Shown: positions 1-8,097 of the stretch, piece by piece
Layout of the letters: the number at the start of each line of letters is the position of its first letter
Numbering within the stretch: the stretch's first letter is position 1
Origin: an uncultured Lachnospiraceae bacterium
GTDB taxonomy: Bacteria > Bacillota > Clostridia > Lachnospirales > Lachnospiraceae
Direction of reading: 5' to 3'
Length of the DNA stretch: 64,000 nucleotides
Assembly: GCA_905209075.1 (NCBI GenBank)
Contig: CAJLRL010000011.1
Span: 1-64,000, forward strand
The notes under the pieces: generated by a model
Seen by the model: only the letters and a program-made list of their open reading frames with translations
Database searches by the model: none
What the model was told of the DNA's origin: nothing
Position numbers and translations under genes: made by a program

Positions 1-1519
1 TGACTCCCTTTACCTCATTTATAATTCTGCTCATCACTGTCTGAAGTACCTCAAATGGTATCTCTGCTGCTTCGGCTGTCATGAAGTCCACGGTGCGGAC
101 TGCACGGACTGCGACGGCATAATCATATGTTCTCTCATCACCCATGACACCTACAGAACGCATGTTTGTGAGGGCTGCAAAGTACTGGTTTGGCATCCAT
201 GATGGATCCTCACCGTGGACCTCTTTGTACTCTTTTGCTGCCTTTTCCACCTCACTGCGGTAGATCCAGTCTGCATCCTGGACGATGCGTACCTTTTCGG
301 CTGTGACCTCGCCGATGATACGGATTCCAAGGCCTGGACCCGGGAACGGCTGACGGAATACGAGATAGTCAGGTAATCCAAGCTCCAGTCCGACCTTGCG
401 AACCTCGTCCTTGAAGAGGTTTCTGAGTGGCTCCACGATGTCTTTGAAATCGACATGCTCCGGGAGACCTCCTACGTTGTGGTGTGATTTGATGACTGCG
501 GATTCTCCGCCGAGTCCACTCTCCACTACGTCCGGATAGATTGTTCCCTGCGCAAGAAAGTCAACCTTTCCGATCTTCTTAGCTTCTTCCTCGAATACAC
601 GGATGAATTCCTCACCGATGATTTTACGCTTGCGCTCAGGCTCTGTGACGCCTGCAAGCTTGCTATAGTAGCGCTCCTGTGCGTTGACACGGACGAAATT
701 TATGTCGAATGAACCGTCTTTACCAAATACACTCTCCACCTCATCCCCTTCATTTTTACGGAGAAGTCCGTGGTCAACAAATACACACGTAAGCTGTTTT
801 CCTATTGCTTTTGCAAGAAGAGCTGCAAGAACTGATGAATCTACTCCGCCTGAAAGAGCGAGAAGAACTTTTCCATCTCCGACTTTCTCGCGTACTTCTT
901 TGATAGTATTCTCCACAAAAGAATCCATTTTCCATGTGCCGGCACAGCCGCATACACCTCGGACGAAATTGTAGATCATCTGTGTTCCATTTATTGTATG
1001 GAGTACTTCCGGATGGAACTGTACTGCATATAATTTCTTCTCCACATTCTGAGTTGCAGCGATAGGACAGTCTGCAGTATGCGCAACTACCTCAAAGCCC
1101 GGCGCAGCCTCTGCAATTCTGTCAAAATGACTCATCCAGCATACTGACTCTGATGGCAGATCCTTGAACATCACACCATTCGCAGAATATGTGATTTCTG
1201 TCTTTCCATACTCTCCAACCTCTGGTGTGATCACCTTACCACCTAATTTATGCATCATAAGCTGAGCACCATAACATATACCAAGTACAGGAATTCCCAG
1301 TTCAAATAATTCCTTCTGATATGATGGTGAATCCTCTTCGTAGCAGCTGTTCGGACCACCTGTAAGGATGATGCCCTTTGGATTCATTTCTTTGATCTTC
1401 TCAATATCAATCTTATATGAGTAAATCTCACAGTACACATTGCACTCGCGGACACGGCGCGCTACAAGCTGATTGTACTGACCACCAAAGTCTATAACTA
1501 TGACTTTTTCCTGATCCAT
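1..1519 (-). CDS. guaA: GMP synthase (glutamine-hydrolysing), partial at window edge
   Basis: Last step of GMP synthesis: XMP is aminated with glutamine nitrogen and ATP in the cytosol. Reading leftward from ATG at 1519 the frame is open to base 1 (506 codons), so only the last few residues lie outside. The N-terminal class I amidotransferase carries the nucleophile motif GICYGAQ (Cys about residue 82) and a downstream FHPEV. The ATP-pyrophosphatase domain carries the P-loop SGGVDSSV, and the C-terminal dimerisation domain has the RQPFPGPGLGIR block typical of GuaA. The start is supported by AGGAGG-like sequence 6-8 bases upstream and a promoter at 1554-1582. It is transcribed divergently from the next gene. 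No purine riboswitch is recognisable in the leader. Assignment is secure. Confidence 0.97.
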   Translation of the reverse strand, partial: MDQEKVIVIDFGGQYNQLVARRVRECNVYCEIYSYKIDIEKIKEMNPKGIILTGGPNSCYEEDSPSYQKELFELGIPVLGICYGAQLMMHKLGGKVITPEVGEYGKTEITYSANGVMFKDLPSESVCWMSHFDRIAEAAPGFEVVAHTADCPIAATQNVEKKLYAVQFHPEVLHTINGTQMIYNFVRGVCGCAGTWKMDSFVENTIKEVREKVGDGKVLLALSGGVDSSVLAALLAKAIGKQLTCVFVDHGLLRKNEGDEVESVFGKDGSFDINFVRVNAQERYYSKLAGVTEPERKRKIIGEEFIRVFEEEAKKIGKVDFLAQGTIYPDVVESGLGGESAVIKSHHNVGGLPEHVDFKDIVEPLRNLFKDEVRKVGLELGLPDYLVFRQPFPGPGLGIRIIGEVTAEKVRIVQDADWIYRSEVEKAAKEYKEVHGEDPSWMPNQYFAALTNMRSVGVMGDERTYDYAVAVRAVRTVDFMTAEAAEIPFEVLQTVMSRIINEVKGV

Positions 1520-1553
1520 CTTCTTTCCTCCTGATTCTCTTTTATCTTATGAC

Positions 1554-1582
1554 ATTATAGATTACAAACCCTATAACTTCAA
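1554..1582 (-). promoter_or_regulatory. sigma-A promoter of guaA
   Basis: On the minus strand TTGAAG, a 17-base spacer, then TATAAT. The -10 box is consensus and lies about 35 bases upstream of the guaA start codon. Confidence 0.7.
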
Positions 1583-1710
1583 GCAATTTTTCATTTATAA
1601 TACTATTTATTAACATTCTGCATATGAGGACTATTAATCCTATTATAAGCTTGTAGCAAAACAATAATAGTTATATAATATCATTAACAGATTTATAAGG
1701 GGGCTTGCAT

Positions 1711-2298
1711 ATGAGTTACAAAATTATTACTATAAGCCGCGAATTCGGAAGCGGTGGACGTTTTATTGGTGAGGAAACAGCAAAAAAGCTTGGCATTGCT
1801 TTTTATGACCGTGAAATAATAGCAAAAGTTGCAGATGACCTCGGACTCAGTGAAAAATATGTTGCAGACAGAGGTGAATATGCACCTTCGAAAAACATCT
1901 TTTCATATGCATTTATAGGAAGAGACATAAACGGCAATTCCATCGCTGACCAGATATATTCATACCAGCAGAAAATCATAAAAGAACTTGCTGCAAAGGA
2001 GCCTTGTGTAATCGTAGGCCGCAGTGCAGACTATATTCTTTCTGGACGTGATGACGTTTTAAATGTTTTCATTCAGGGCAACAAGGCAGATAAAATTGTG
2101 CGCATAAAAGAAATTTATTCCAAATCCGATGATGAAGCAGCCAGAATGATTAAAGACACAGACAAAAAACGTTCCGTCAATTACCGCTACTGCACGGATC
2201 AGGAATGGGGCAGCCGCAAAAATTATGATATTGTCCTCAACAGTTCCACCCTTGGATATGATAATTGCATAGATGTGATCTCAAGGCTTTACCGGTAA
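1711..2298 (+). CDS. cytidylate kinase-like family protein
   Basis: A 195-residue P-loop protein of the cytidylate-kinase-like family (Pfam Cytidylate_kin2 type). The N-terminus has the phosphate-binding loop ISREFGSGGR followed by IGEETAKKLGIAFYDRE, and the middle has VIVGRSADYIL and an arginine-rich lid (RIKEIY, KKRSVNYRY). Members of this family are common in Clostridia, often beside transporters or nucleotide genes, and their substrate is not established; it is not the housekeeping Cmk. The frame is open from TTG 1705, but AAGGGGG at 1697-1703 is seven bases from ATG 1711, so I take 1711. It stands alone between guaA (divergent) and spoIIID (convergent, three bases away). Confidence 0.85.
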   Translation: MSYKIITISREFGSGGRFIGEETAKKLGIAFYDREIIAKVADDLGLSEKYVADRGEYAPSKNIFSYAFIGRDINGNSIADQIYSYQQKIIKELAAKEPCVIVGRSADYILSGRDDVLNVFIQGNKADKIVRIKEIYSKSDDEAARMIKDTDKKRSVNYRYCTDQEWGSRKNYDIVLNSSTLGYDNCIDVISRLYR

Positions 2299-2300
2299 GA

Positions 2301-2564
2301 TCATTTATCATGACTGTGTGCATATTTTTCTTTGGTTGCAAGTCCACCACGGATATGGCGCTCTGATTTATTTACATCGAGAATCTTTCTTGTCTGTGCT
2401 GCAAGATCCGGATCTATCCTAAGCAGCCTGTCGGCATCTGTTATATCCTTATGTACAGTAGACTTGCTTATTCCAAAACGTTTTGCAGCCTGACGCACCG
2501 TTGTGTTATTTTCCACTATGTAATTAGCTATTTCTACAGCTCTTGTTTCTATATATTGTTTCAA
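2301..2564 (-). CDS. spoIIID: stage III sporulation protein D, transcriptional regulator
   Basis: Mother-cell DNA-binding regulator that tunes the SigE regulon and sigK expression during sporulation. The 87-residue product matches SpoIIID throughout: helix-turn-helix TVRQAAKRFGISKSTVHKDI at about residues 20-40, then NPDLA-like and the C-terminal basic block RHIRGGLATKEKY. The Bacillus protein is 93 residues. The open frame extends upstream, but no start codon with a ribosome site is found there; TTG at 2564 is preceded by AGGAG with seven bases between, and it gives the usual N-terminus (KQYIETRAVEIANYI). The ribosome site lies inside a long hairpin (2565-2615). It converges with the kinase-like gene on its left. 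Confidence 0.93.
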   Translation of the reverse strand: MKQYIETRAVEIANYIVENNTTVRQAAKRFGISKSTVHKDITDADRLLRIDPDLAAQTRKILDVNKSERHIRGGLATKEKYAHSHDK

Positions 2565-2615
2565 AAAAATACTCCTGCATTCTCTGTTACTACAGTTTAT
2601 GCCGGAGTATTTTTT
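2565..2615 (-). promoter_or_regulatory. hairpin that contains the spoIIID ribosome binding site
   Basis: Arms at 2565-2580 and 2600-2615 (about 15 of 16 bases pair) around an 18-base loop that itself holds CTGT/ACAG. Both ends are A/T runs, so it would act as an intrinsic terminator in either direction for transcription from the GH5 gene side. On the spoIIID mRNA the 3' arm contains the AGGAG ribosome site. Confidence 0.75.
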
Positions 2616-2659
2616 GTATTCATACAAACTTATCCAAATATAAAATTGATATCAAAAAC

Positions 2660-3946
2660 TTAATTTGTCTCTGCTGACATATGTGTCAGAAGCATATAAT
2701 ACAGCCACTGTCCTTCCTGACTTAAATCATCAAGTGTAAAATCATAAGTCTTTTCACAGTCCTTTGAAACTATCGCAGAAGACTCATCCTTATTCGACAT
2801 ATTCCAGCAGACATAACTTATGCCATACTGATCCATGAGACTTACCCATGCGTTGGCCGATTCTATATCTATCTGTCCGTTTCCACTGGCATCCGATATT
2901 CCAAACTCCGATACAAAAACCGGAATTCCCGCTTCAGCTGCTGCCTTCAGTTTCTTACGCATATCTTCCTTATGCGTTGCCGCATAAAAATGAAATGTAT
3001 ACATTATATTGTCGTATTCCTTAATAGGATCACTTACCGCCTGATCGATATCCTGACACCAGTCCGGTGTTCCTATAAGAATCACACCATCTTTGTCATA
3101 ATCACGGATTGATGGTATAACCTCGCTGGCATAGAACTTAACATCCCCCCAGCTTGCACCGTTATTAGGCTCATTGCAGATTTCATATATAACATTATTG
3201 CTGCCTGAAAATTCTTTTGCCATTTCCGCAAAAAAAGTCTTTGCCTGATCACTATATGTGTTTGGATTACGCTCGTTTAACACATGCCAGTCTATTATCG
3301 CATACATATCATTTTCCGCAGCATATCTGACACCGTCTTTTACAAGCTTTTTAAGCCTGTCCTTATCGCCATCCGTGCAATAGCCTCCATTTTCATATGT
3401 GTACATTGAAATTCTGACTACATTTGCTCCCCATTTTTTTAAGGATGCAAAACATTCCTTACTCACATACTGTGGGTACCATGCTATTCCGTGTGTACTG
3501 ACTCCGCGAAGCTGTACCTGATTTCCTTTTGCATCACAGAGCTTCCCACCTTTTACGTGTAGTTTACCATTTACTGATGGAACTGCAAACTTACCGTTCG
3601 TTTCTTCTGGCTTACCTGCAATCTGGGCATTATCCTGCCCATCACCGCCCCCTGTCTGCTGTACATTTTCGGTTGTCTGTGAACTTTCAGCTGCCTGTGC
3701 ATTTTCGGTTGTCTGCGAATTTTCGGTTGTCTGTGAATTTTCGGAGGTCTGCATATTTTCAGTCTCCCCTGTATCTCCACTTTTGTCGGTGCTCTGTGTA
3801 TCTTTCACCTTTTCGGTGGAATGTAAATCCGTAACTGTCTGTGTGTTTTCTTTATTATTTTCTGTGTTGCTTTTTTTGATTCCACAGCCTGATAAAATTG
3901 CTGATACCATTACTATAACAAGTAATATTGATATACTCTTTTTCAT
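2660..3946 (-). CDS. GH5-family endoglucanase-like lipoprotein
   Basis: Predicted secreted, lipid-anchored glycoside hydrolase of family 5 (cellulase A type), probably cutting beta-1,4-glucan or a related hemicellulose outside the cell. A lipoprotein signal peptide with lipobox LSGC (Cys about 21) is followed by a Thr/Gln/Asn/Glu-rich linker built of TTENSQ-like repeats (about residues 35-110). The catalytic domain starts with GKLHVKGGKLCDAKGNQVQL and LRGVSTHGIAWYP; the acid/base is Glu259 in ICNEPNN and the nucleophile Glu347 in VSEFG. Length (428) fits a single-domain GH5 plus linker. Its start lies 19 bases after the copA stop and its ribosome site (CCAGG) is weak, so it may be read through from the copper operon. 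Exact substrate cannot be told. Confidence 0.9.
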   Translation of the reverse strand: MKKSISILLVIVMVSAILSGCGIKKSNTENNKENTQTVTDLHSTEKVKDTQSTDKSGDTGETENMQTSENSQTTENSQTTENAQAAESSQTTENVQQTGGGDGQDNAQIAGKPEETNGKFAVPSVNGKLHVKGGKLCDAKGNQVQLRGVSTHGIAWYPQYVSKECFASLKKWGANVVRISMYTYENGGYCTDGDKDRLKKLVKDGVRYAAENDMYAIIDWHVLNERNPNTYSDQAKTFFAEMAKEFSGSNNVIYEICNEPNNGASWGDVKFYASEVIPSIRDYDKDGVILIGTPDWCQDIDQAVSDPIKEYDNIMYTFHFYAATHKEDMRKKLKAAAEAGIPVFVSEFGISDASGNGQIDIESANAWVSLMDQYGISYVCWNMSNKDESSAIVSKDCEKTYDFTLDDLSQEGQWLYYMLLTHMSAETN

Positions 3947-3965
3947 AAGCCTGGATTTAATTTTC

Positions 3966-4175
3966 CTATTTTATTGATGTGACCTTATAGTCCTGTGCTT
4001 CGACTGTCTCTTTAAGCAGATCATCTGACACCTCTGCATTTAATGTGACAACTGCTGTGCCATCCGTATGGCTTACAACTGCCTCATCTACTGCGTCAAG
4101 CGCCTCAAGAGCTTTCTTTACTCTTGCCTCACAATGTCCGCACATCATTCCTTCTACATTTAATGTCTTTGTCAT
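3966..4175 (-). CDS. possible internally initiated CopZ copper chaperone
   Basis: In-frame ATG at 4175 inside copA is preceded by AGCGAGG with eight bases between, which is a good Shine-Dalgarno arrangement. Translation from here gives a 69-residue protein, the size of free CopZ, with the MMCGHCEARVKKALE metal-binding motif and the whole ferredoxin-like HMA fold. Copper ATPase genes of other bacteria are known to yield a separate chaperone from the same gene (by frameshifting in E. coli copA); internal initiation here is my inference from the sequence. The alternative is that the domain exists only as the tail of CopA. Confidence 0.45.
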   Translation of the reverse strand: MTKTLNVEGMMCGHCEARVKKALEALDAVDEAVVSHTDGTAVVTLNAEVSDDLLKETVEAQDYKVTSIK

Positions 4176-6506
4176 ATTTTTTTCCTCGCTTTCTTTTATC
4201 TGTTTTATTTTTTTATCCCGCTTAGAATCATATACTTTGCACAAATTTAATCTTAAAGCATTCGTTACCACACAAAAACTTGAGAGGCTCATTGCAGCCG
4301 CTCCAAACATAGGATTTAATTTCCATCCTAATAGAGGATACCACAAACCGGCCGCAAGTGGAATACCTATTACGTTATAGAAAAATGCCCAGAATAAATT
4401 TTCGTGTATATTCGTAAGCGTTGCCCGGCTCAATCTTATGGCTGCAGGCACATCTATAAGCCTGCTTTTCACGAGAACAACATCAGCCGCATCTATTGCG
4501 ACGTCTGTTCCTGCACCTATCGCAATCCCTGTATCTGCCCTTGTAAGTGCGGGTGCATCATTGATTCCATCGCCTACCATTGCAGTCTTTCCATGCCTTT
4601 TGAGATTACGTATTACACTTTCCTTTCCATCAGGAAGCACTCCTGCAATGACCTCATCAACCCCCGCCTGCTTTCCTATTGCTTTTGCGGTCTGCTCATT
4701 GTCGCCTGTGAGCATGACAACTTTTATTCCCATATTCCTAAGCTGCTTTACCGCCTGTGCACTATCTTCTTTTATCGTATCTGCAACAGCTATTATTCCA
4801 AGAAGGCCGCCAGATTCTGCAAAAAACAATGGTGTCTTTCCTTCTTTTGAAAGTTCATCAGCTATTTTTCTTATATCATCTGAAATCTCTGCTGTCTTTT
4901 CTATAAATTTAAGATTTCCGGCTGCTATCTCATTTCCTCTCAGGACACCTTTTAATCCATTTCCTACTACGGCAGAAAAATCCGTAACCTCCTCAGGTTC
5001 TATTTTTTCTTCCTTTGCCTTCCTTATAATCGCCCTTGCAAGCGGATGCTCACTCTTTTCCTCAACAGCTGCTGCGAATTTAAGCAGCTCATTATCACTA
5101 ACTGATGGATCAGCCGGAATAATATCGGTAACAACCGGTTCCCCGCTTGTTATAGTTCCGGTCTTGTCAAGCGCAATTATCTGCGTTCTCCCTGCTGCTT
5201 CAAGGCTTGCTGCTGTCTTAAATAAAATTCCACTCTTTGCCCCTTTTCCATTTCCAACCATGATTGCAACAGGCGTTGCCAATCCAAGTGCACACGGGCA
5301 GCTTATAACGAGTACGGAAATTCCTCTTGCGAGTGCAAACCCTGCCGTTTCTCCTGCCAGAAGCCATCCTATAATAGTAACTACAGCAATAGTTATAACT
5401 GCAGGCACAAATACTCCTGAAACCTTATCAGCAATTTTTGCTATTGGTGCTTTTGTAGCCGCAGCATCAGATACCATCTGTATTATCTGTGATAAAGTCG
5501 TATCTTCACCGACTCTGGTTGCACGGCATCTGATAAAACCTGACTGATTTAAAGTTGCAGCACTTACTTTATCTCCTGCTGCCTTGTCAACAGGAATACT
5601 TTCACCTGTCAGCGCTGATTCATTTACTGCACTGTTTCCATCCAGGACAATTCCATCAACCGGAACATTTTCCCCCGGTCTTACGACAAATATATCGCCA
5701 CTTTTTACATCATCAATTGAAACAACAACTTCCTTTTCATCTCTGATCAGTGTTGCCGTCTTTGGCGCAAGCTTCATAAGACTTTTTAGTGCATCCGTTG
5801 TCTTTCCTTTTGAATGTGATTCAAGCATTTTTCCTACTGTGATAAGTGTAAGTATCATCGCTGCTGACTCAAAATAAAACTCATGCATATATGACATTAC
5901 CGCATCCATATCGCCTTTAACCTGTGCATCCGTCATTGCAAAAAGCACATATACGCTATACCCAAATGATGCAGCAGAACCGAGTGCAACGAGCGTGTCC
6001 ATGTTCGGTGCCCCATGAATAAGCCCTTTAAATCCGCTTACGAAAAATTTCTGATTTATTACCATTACCGCAATTGTAAGAAGCAGCTGCAAAAGCCCCA
6101 TCGCTACATGATTTCCAACAAAAAATGATGGAAGAGGCCAGTCCCACATCATGTGCCCCATAGAAAAATACATAAGCACAATAAGAAAAATAACTGATGC
6201 GATAAGCCGTTTTCTAAGCTTCGGTGTTTCCCTGTCGATGAGTGCATCTTTAGCACTTTCCATACTCTCTAAGCTTCCGGCTGCCGCCCCTTTTTGATCA
6301 TTTCCACGTCCTTTTACCGCCGCACCGTATCCGGCTGCCTCAACAGCCTCTATAACCGCCCTGTCCGATGCACTTCCGTCGACTCCTATGGAATTAGTAA
6401 GAAGGCTTACCGAGCATGATGTAACACCATCAACCTTTGACACCGCCTTCTCCACACGTGAACTGCATGCCGCACAGCTCATGCCTGTAACTGTATATTG
6501 TTTCAT
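3966..6506 (-). CDS. copA: Cu(+)-exporting P1B-type ATPase with C-terminal CopZ-like domain
   Basis: Pumps Cu(I) out of the cytosol. Domains in order: N-terminal heavy-metal domain with MSCAACSS (residues 1-70), membrane segments, actuator loop with LTGES, the ion-site helix SCPCALGLATP, phosphorylation site DKTGT (Asp447), SEHPLARAI in the nucleotide domain, GDGINDAP, and a last membrane segment with MxxSS in AAAMSLSSFC. A second heavy-metal domain with MMCGHC follows at residues 778-846, an unusual C-terminal position. The join (KESEEKN-MTKTLNVEG) looks like a ribosome site plus start codon, so a separate chaperone may also be made. Third gene of the CsoR-controlled operon; ribosome site AAAGGAAG precedes ATG 6506 by seven bases. 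Confidence 0.96.
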   Translation of the reverse strand: MKQYTVTGMSCAACSSRVEKAVSKVDGVTSCSVSLLTNSIGVDGSASDRAVIEAVEAAGYGAAVKGRGNDQKGAAAGSLESMESAKDALIDRETPKLRKRLIASVIFLIVLMYFSMGHMMWDWPLPSFFVGNHVAMGLLQLLLTIAVMVINQKFFVSGFKGLIHGAPNMDTLVALGSAASFGYSVYVLFAMTDAQVKGDMDAVMSYMHEFYFESAAMILTLITVGKMLESHSKGKTTDALKSLMKLAPKTATLIRDEKEVVVSIDDVKSGDIFVVRPGENVPVDGIVLDGNSAVNESALTGESIPVDKAAGDKVSAATLNQSGFIRCRATRVGEDTTLSQIIQMVSDAAATKAPIAKIADKVSGVFVPAVITIAVVTIIGWLLAGETAGFALARGISVLVISCPCALGLATPVAIMVGNGKGAKSGILFKTAASLEAAGRTQIIALDKTGTITSGEPVVTDIIPADPSVSDNELLKFAAAVEEKSEHPLARAIIRKAKEEKIEPEEVTDFSAVVGNGLKGVLRGNEIAAGNLKFIEKTAEISDDIRKIADELSKEGKTPLFFAESGGLLGIIAVADTIKEDSAQAVKQLRNMGIKVVMLTGDNEQTAKAIGKQAGVDEVIAGVLPDGKESVIRNLKRHGKTAMVGDGINDAPALTRADTGIAIGAGTDVAIDAADVVLVKSRLIDVPAAIRLSRATLTNIHENLFWAFFYNVIGIPLAAGLWYPLLGWKLNPMFGAAAMSLSSFCVVTNALRLNLCKVYDSKRDKKIKQIKESEEKNMTKTLNVEGMMCGHCEARVKKALEALDAVDEAVVSHTDGTAVVTLNAEVSDDLLKETVEAQDYKVTSIK

Positions 6507-6547
6507 CCTTATACTTCCTTTGATCCTGTTTGATACATATTTGACTA

Positions 6548-6928
6548 TTATGAGATATGCTCTATCCTTGTTACATTGAAATCAAGTCGCTCTATCGCAA
6601 ATGTTATCTCATCATCTCCCACATTCCTTGTGGACTCAACATATGCCATATTTTTCTTTAAATCAACCTTTGCTGATACCTGATCAAGCTTCTGGAGAGA
6701 TCTTGTCACAGAATTTTTACAGTTCATACAATGCATGCCATCAATATAGACATTCATCCTTGTAACGATCTTACCGGAAAGAATCACTGTAGGTTCCTCG
6801 TCAGATGCTGTATTTCCGCCACCGCAGCATGCGCCCTCTCCCTTTGCATGTTTTATTGTTTCCTTTAAACCGACTATGACAAGAACAGCTATCACTGCTA
6901 CTATAAGTATTGTGATCAAAGTGTCCAT
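6548..6928 (-). CDS. membrane-anchored heavy-metal-associated (HMA) domain protein
   Basis: 126 residues: an N-terminal membrane helix (about 3-22), a short cysteine-rich stretch EGACCGGGN resembling FeoB-associated small proteins, then one HMA domain with the copper-binding motif GMHCMNC at about residues 64-70. Lying between csoR and copA with its own strong ribosome site (AGGAGG, six bases before ATG), it probably delivers Cu(I) at the membrane to CopA. The mixture of an FeoB-associated type N-terminus with an HMA domain is not a family I can name more precisely. Confidence 0.8.
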   Translation of the reverse strand: MDTLITILIVAVIAVLVIVGLKETIKHAKGEGACCGGGNTASDEEPTVILSGKIVTRMNVYIDGMHCMNCKNSVTRSLQKLDQVSAKVDLKKNMAYVESTRNVGDDEITFAIERLDFNVTRIEHIS

Positions 6929-7003
6929 ACTATTCCTCCTGTTAAAATAATTTTCTTAAACTTCACCTATTTATTATGTAAAGTCAGCGTTAACAATCTA
7001 ATA

Positions 7004-7309
7004 TCATTTCATAAGCTTCTGTAATGTAGTAAGAAGTTCATCTATGGTATCATCCTTGCCATTTCTGATATCATCAGCTACGCATGTCTTTATATGATTT
7101 GCCAGCAGAACCTTATTAAAGCTGTTAAGCGCGGCATTCGCTGCCGCCACCTGTGTAATTATATCCGGGCAATAACAATCCTCATCAAGCATCCGCTTTA
7201 TTCCACGTATCTGCCCCTCTATACGGCTTAAACGGTTGACAAGATCCTTGTATTCTTTTTCGCTCCGCTCTTTCTTTCGGTTACAGCAGCAACATTTCTC
7301 ATCTGCCAT
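7004..7309 (-). CDS. csoR: CsoR-family copper-sensing repressor
   Basis: DUF156/CsoR four-helix repressor that releases its operator when Cu(I) binds. The body contains LVNRLSRIEGQIRGIKRML, and the Cys-His-Cys ligand set is visible as CYCPDI, then H and C in ANHIKTC. The N-terminus has an extra EKCCCC stretch before the core, which may add metal-binding capacity. It is first in the operon csoR-HMA-copA, starts after AAGGAGG, and two copies of the expected operator lie in its own promoter (7340-7397), so it should be autoregulated. The Cys-rich neighbour genes support copper rather than nickel or sulfide as the signal. Confidence 0.94.
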   Translation of the reverse strand: MADEKCCCCNRKKERSEKEYKDLVNRLSRIEGQIRGIKRMLDEDCYCPDIITQVAAANAALNSFNKVLLANHIKTCVADDIRNGKDDTIDELLTTLQKLMK

Positions 7310-7339
7310 AAAGCACCTCCTTGTTATTTGTATCTAACC

Positions 7340-7397
7340 ATACCCCTATAGGGTATCTTGTAAAATGTATTATATACCCCATCGGGGTATATGGCAA
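7340..7397 (-). promoter_or_regulatory. copper operon promoter with two CsoR operators
   Basis: Minus-strand promoter TTGCCA (7392-7397), 17-base spacer, TATAAT (7369-7374). The spacer is filled by a perfect palindrome with nine-base arms ATATACCCC and GGGGTATAT around three bases (7372-7392). A second palindrome, ATACCC-CTATA-GGGTAT, sits just downstream (7340-7356). The C-tract/G-tract form is the known CsoR recognition pattern. Confidence 0.9.
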
Positions 7398-7406
7398 GTA
7401 TTAGTT

Positions 7407-8078
7407 TTATAAAAGATTTTTGTAATAGAAGCAGGCAAGCTGTGTCCTGTCCCTAAGCTGCGTTTTCTCAAGTATCGTACTTATGTAATTGCGCACAGTG
7501 CCTTCACTTAAGAAAAGCTTTTCAGCAATCTCTTTATTATTAAGCCCTTCTGCGATCAGTTTAATGATTCCAAGCTCCTTTTCATTTATATCGTACTTTT
7601 CCATGCAGTTGTCACTCACTTTTCGCATCCCGGCTGGTTCACATGAAGCTTTTAGAGCATCTTTTCTGCCGGAAAACAGATGCGGTATCCGGTCAACTAT
7701 CTCCGTTCCAAACACTATCTGACCATTGTTTACTGCACGAAGAGCCGGGGCTATGCTGTCAAATTCCTGCTTCAATATATAACCCTTTGCCCCAAGTGAT
7801 ATCGCCTTTACTATATATTCATCATCCGAAAACGTCGTAAGCAGCAGTATTTTTGCTTCATCATGTGCTTTTAATATTGCCTCAGCCGCCTCAAGTCCTG
7901 TCATATCCTGCATGCGGATGTCCATAAGCACAACATCAGGGTTTAAGCTGTCATATAATTCAACAGCCTCTCTGCCGCTGGCACCGATGGCTGAAACCTC
8001 TATATCATCCTGCACACTGAGTATCGTGTTTAACGAAAGCGATACAAATTTGTCATCATCCACTATTATTATTTTCAT
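7407..8078 (-). CDS. NarL/LuxR-family response regulator
   Basis: 223-residue two-component regulator. Receiver domain 1-120 with acidic pocket IIIVDDD, phosphoacceptor Asp about 53 in VVLMDIRM, and Lys in YILKQ; linker; C-terminal LuxR-type helix-turn-helix (GLNNKEIAEKLFLSEGTVRNYI) at about 170-205. It begins 19 bases after the histidine kinase gene and forms an operon with it. The partner ABC exporter genes are divergent, and a TGACA-based palindrome in between (9335-9373) is a plausible binding site. Such pairs often respond to cell-envelope stress or antimicrobial peptides, but the signal cannot be read from sequence. Confidence 0.93.
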   Translation of the reverse strand: MKIIIVDDDKFVSLSLNTILSVQDDIEVSAIGASGREAVELYDSLNPDVVLMDIRMQDMTGLEAAEAILKAHDEAKILLLTTFSDDEYIVKAISLGAKGYILKQEFDSIAPALRAVNNGQIVFGTEIVDRIPHLFSGRKDALKASCEPAGMRKVSDNCMEKYDINEKELGIIKLIAEGLNNKEIAEKLFLSEGTVRNYISTILEKTQLRDRTQLACFYYKNLL

Positions 8079-8097
8079 ACACTGTTCCTTCCATCTT

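Noticed and set aside
1583..1710. Purine riboswitch before guaA
   Set aside because: The region lies upstream of the mapped promoter and lacks the conserved loop sequences.
4438..5547. Long plus-strand open frame (369 codons) opposite copA
   Set aside because: Ser/Pro/Ile-rich product with no family likeness; it mirrors the codon bias of copA on the other strand and has no ribosome site.
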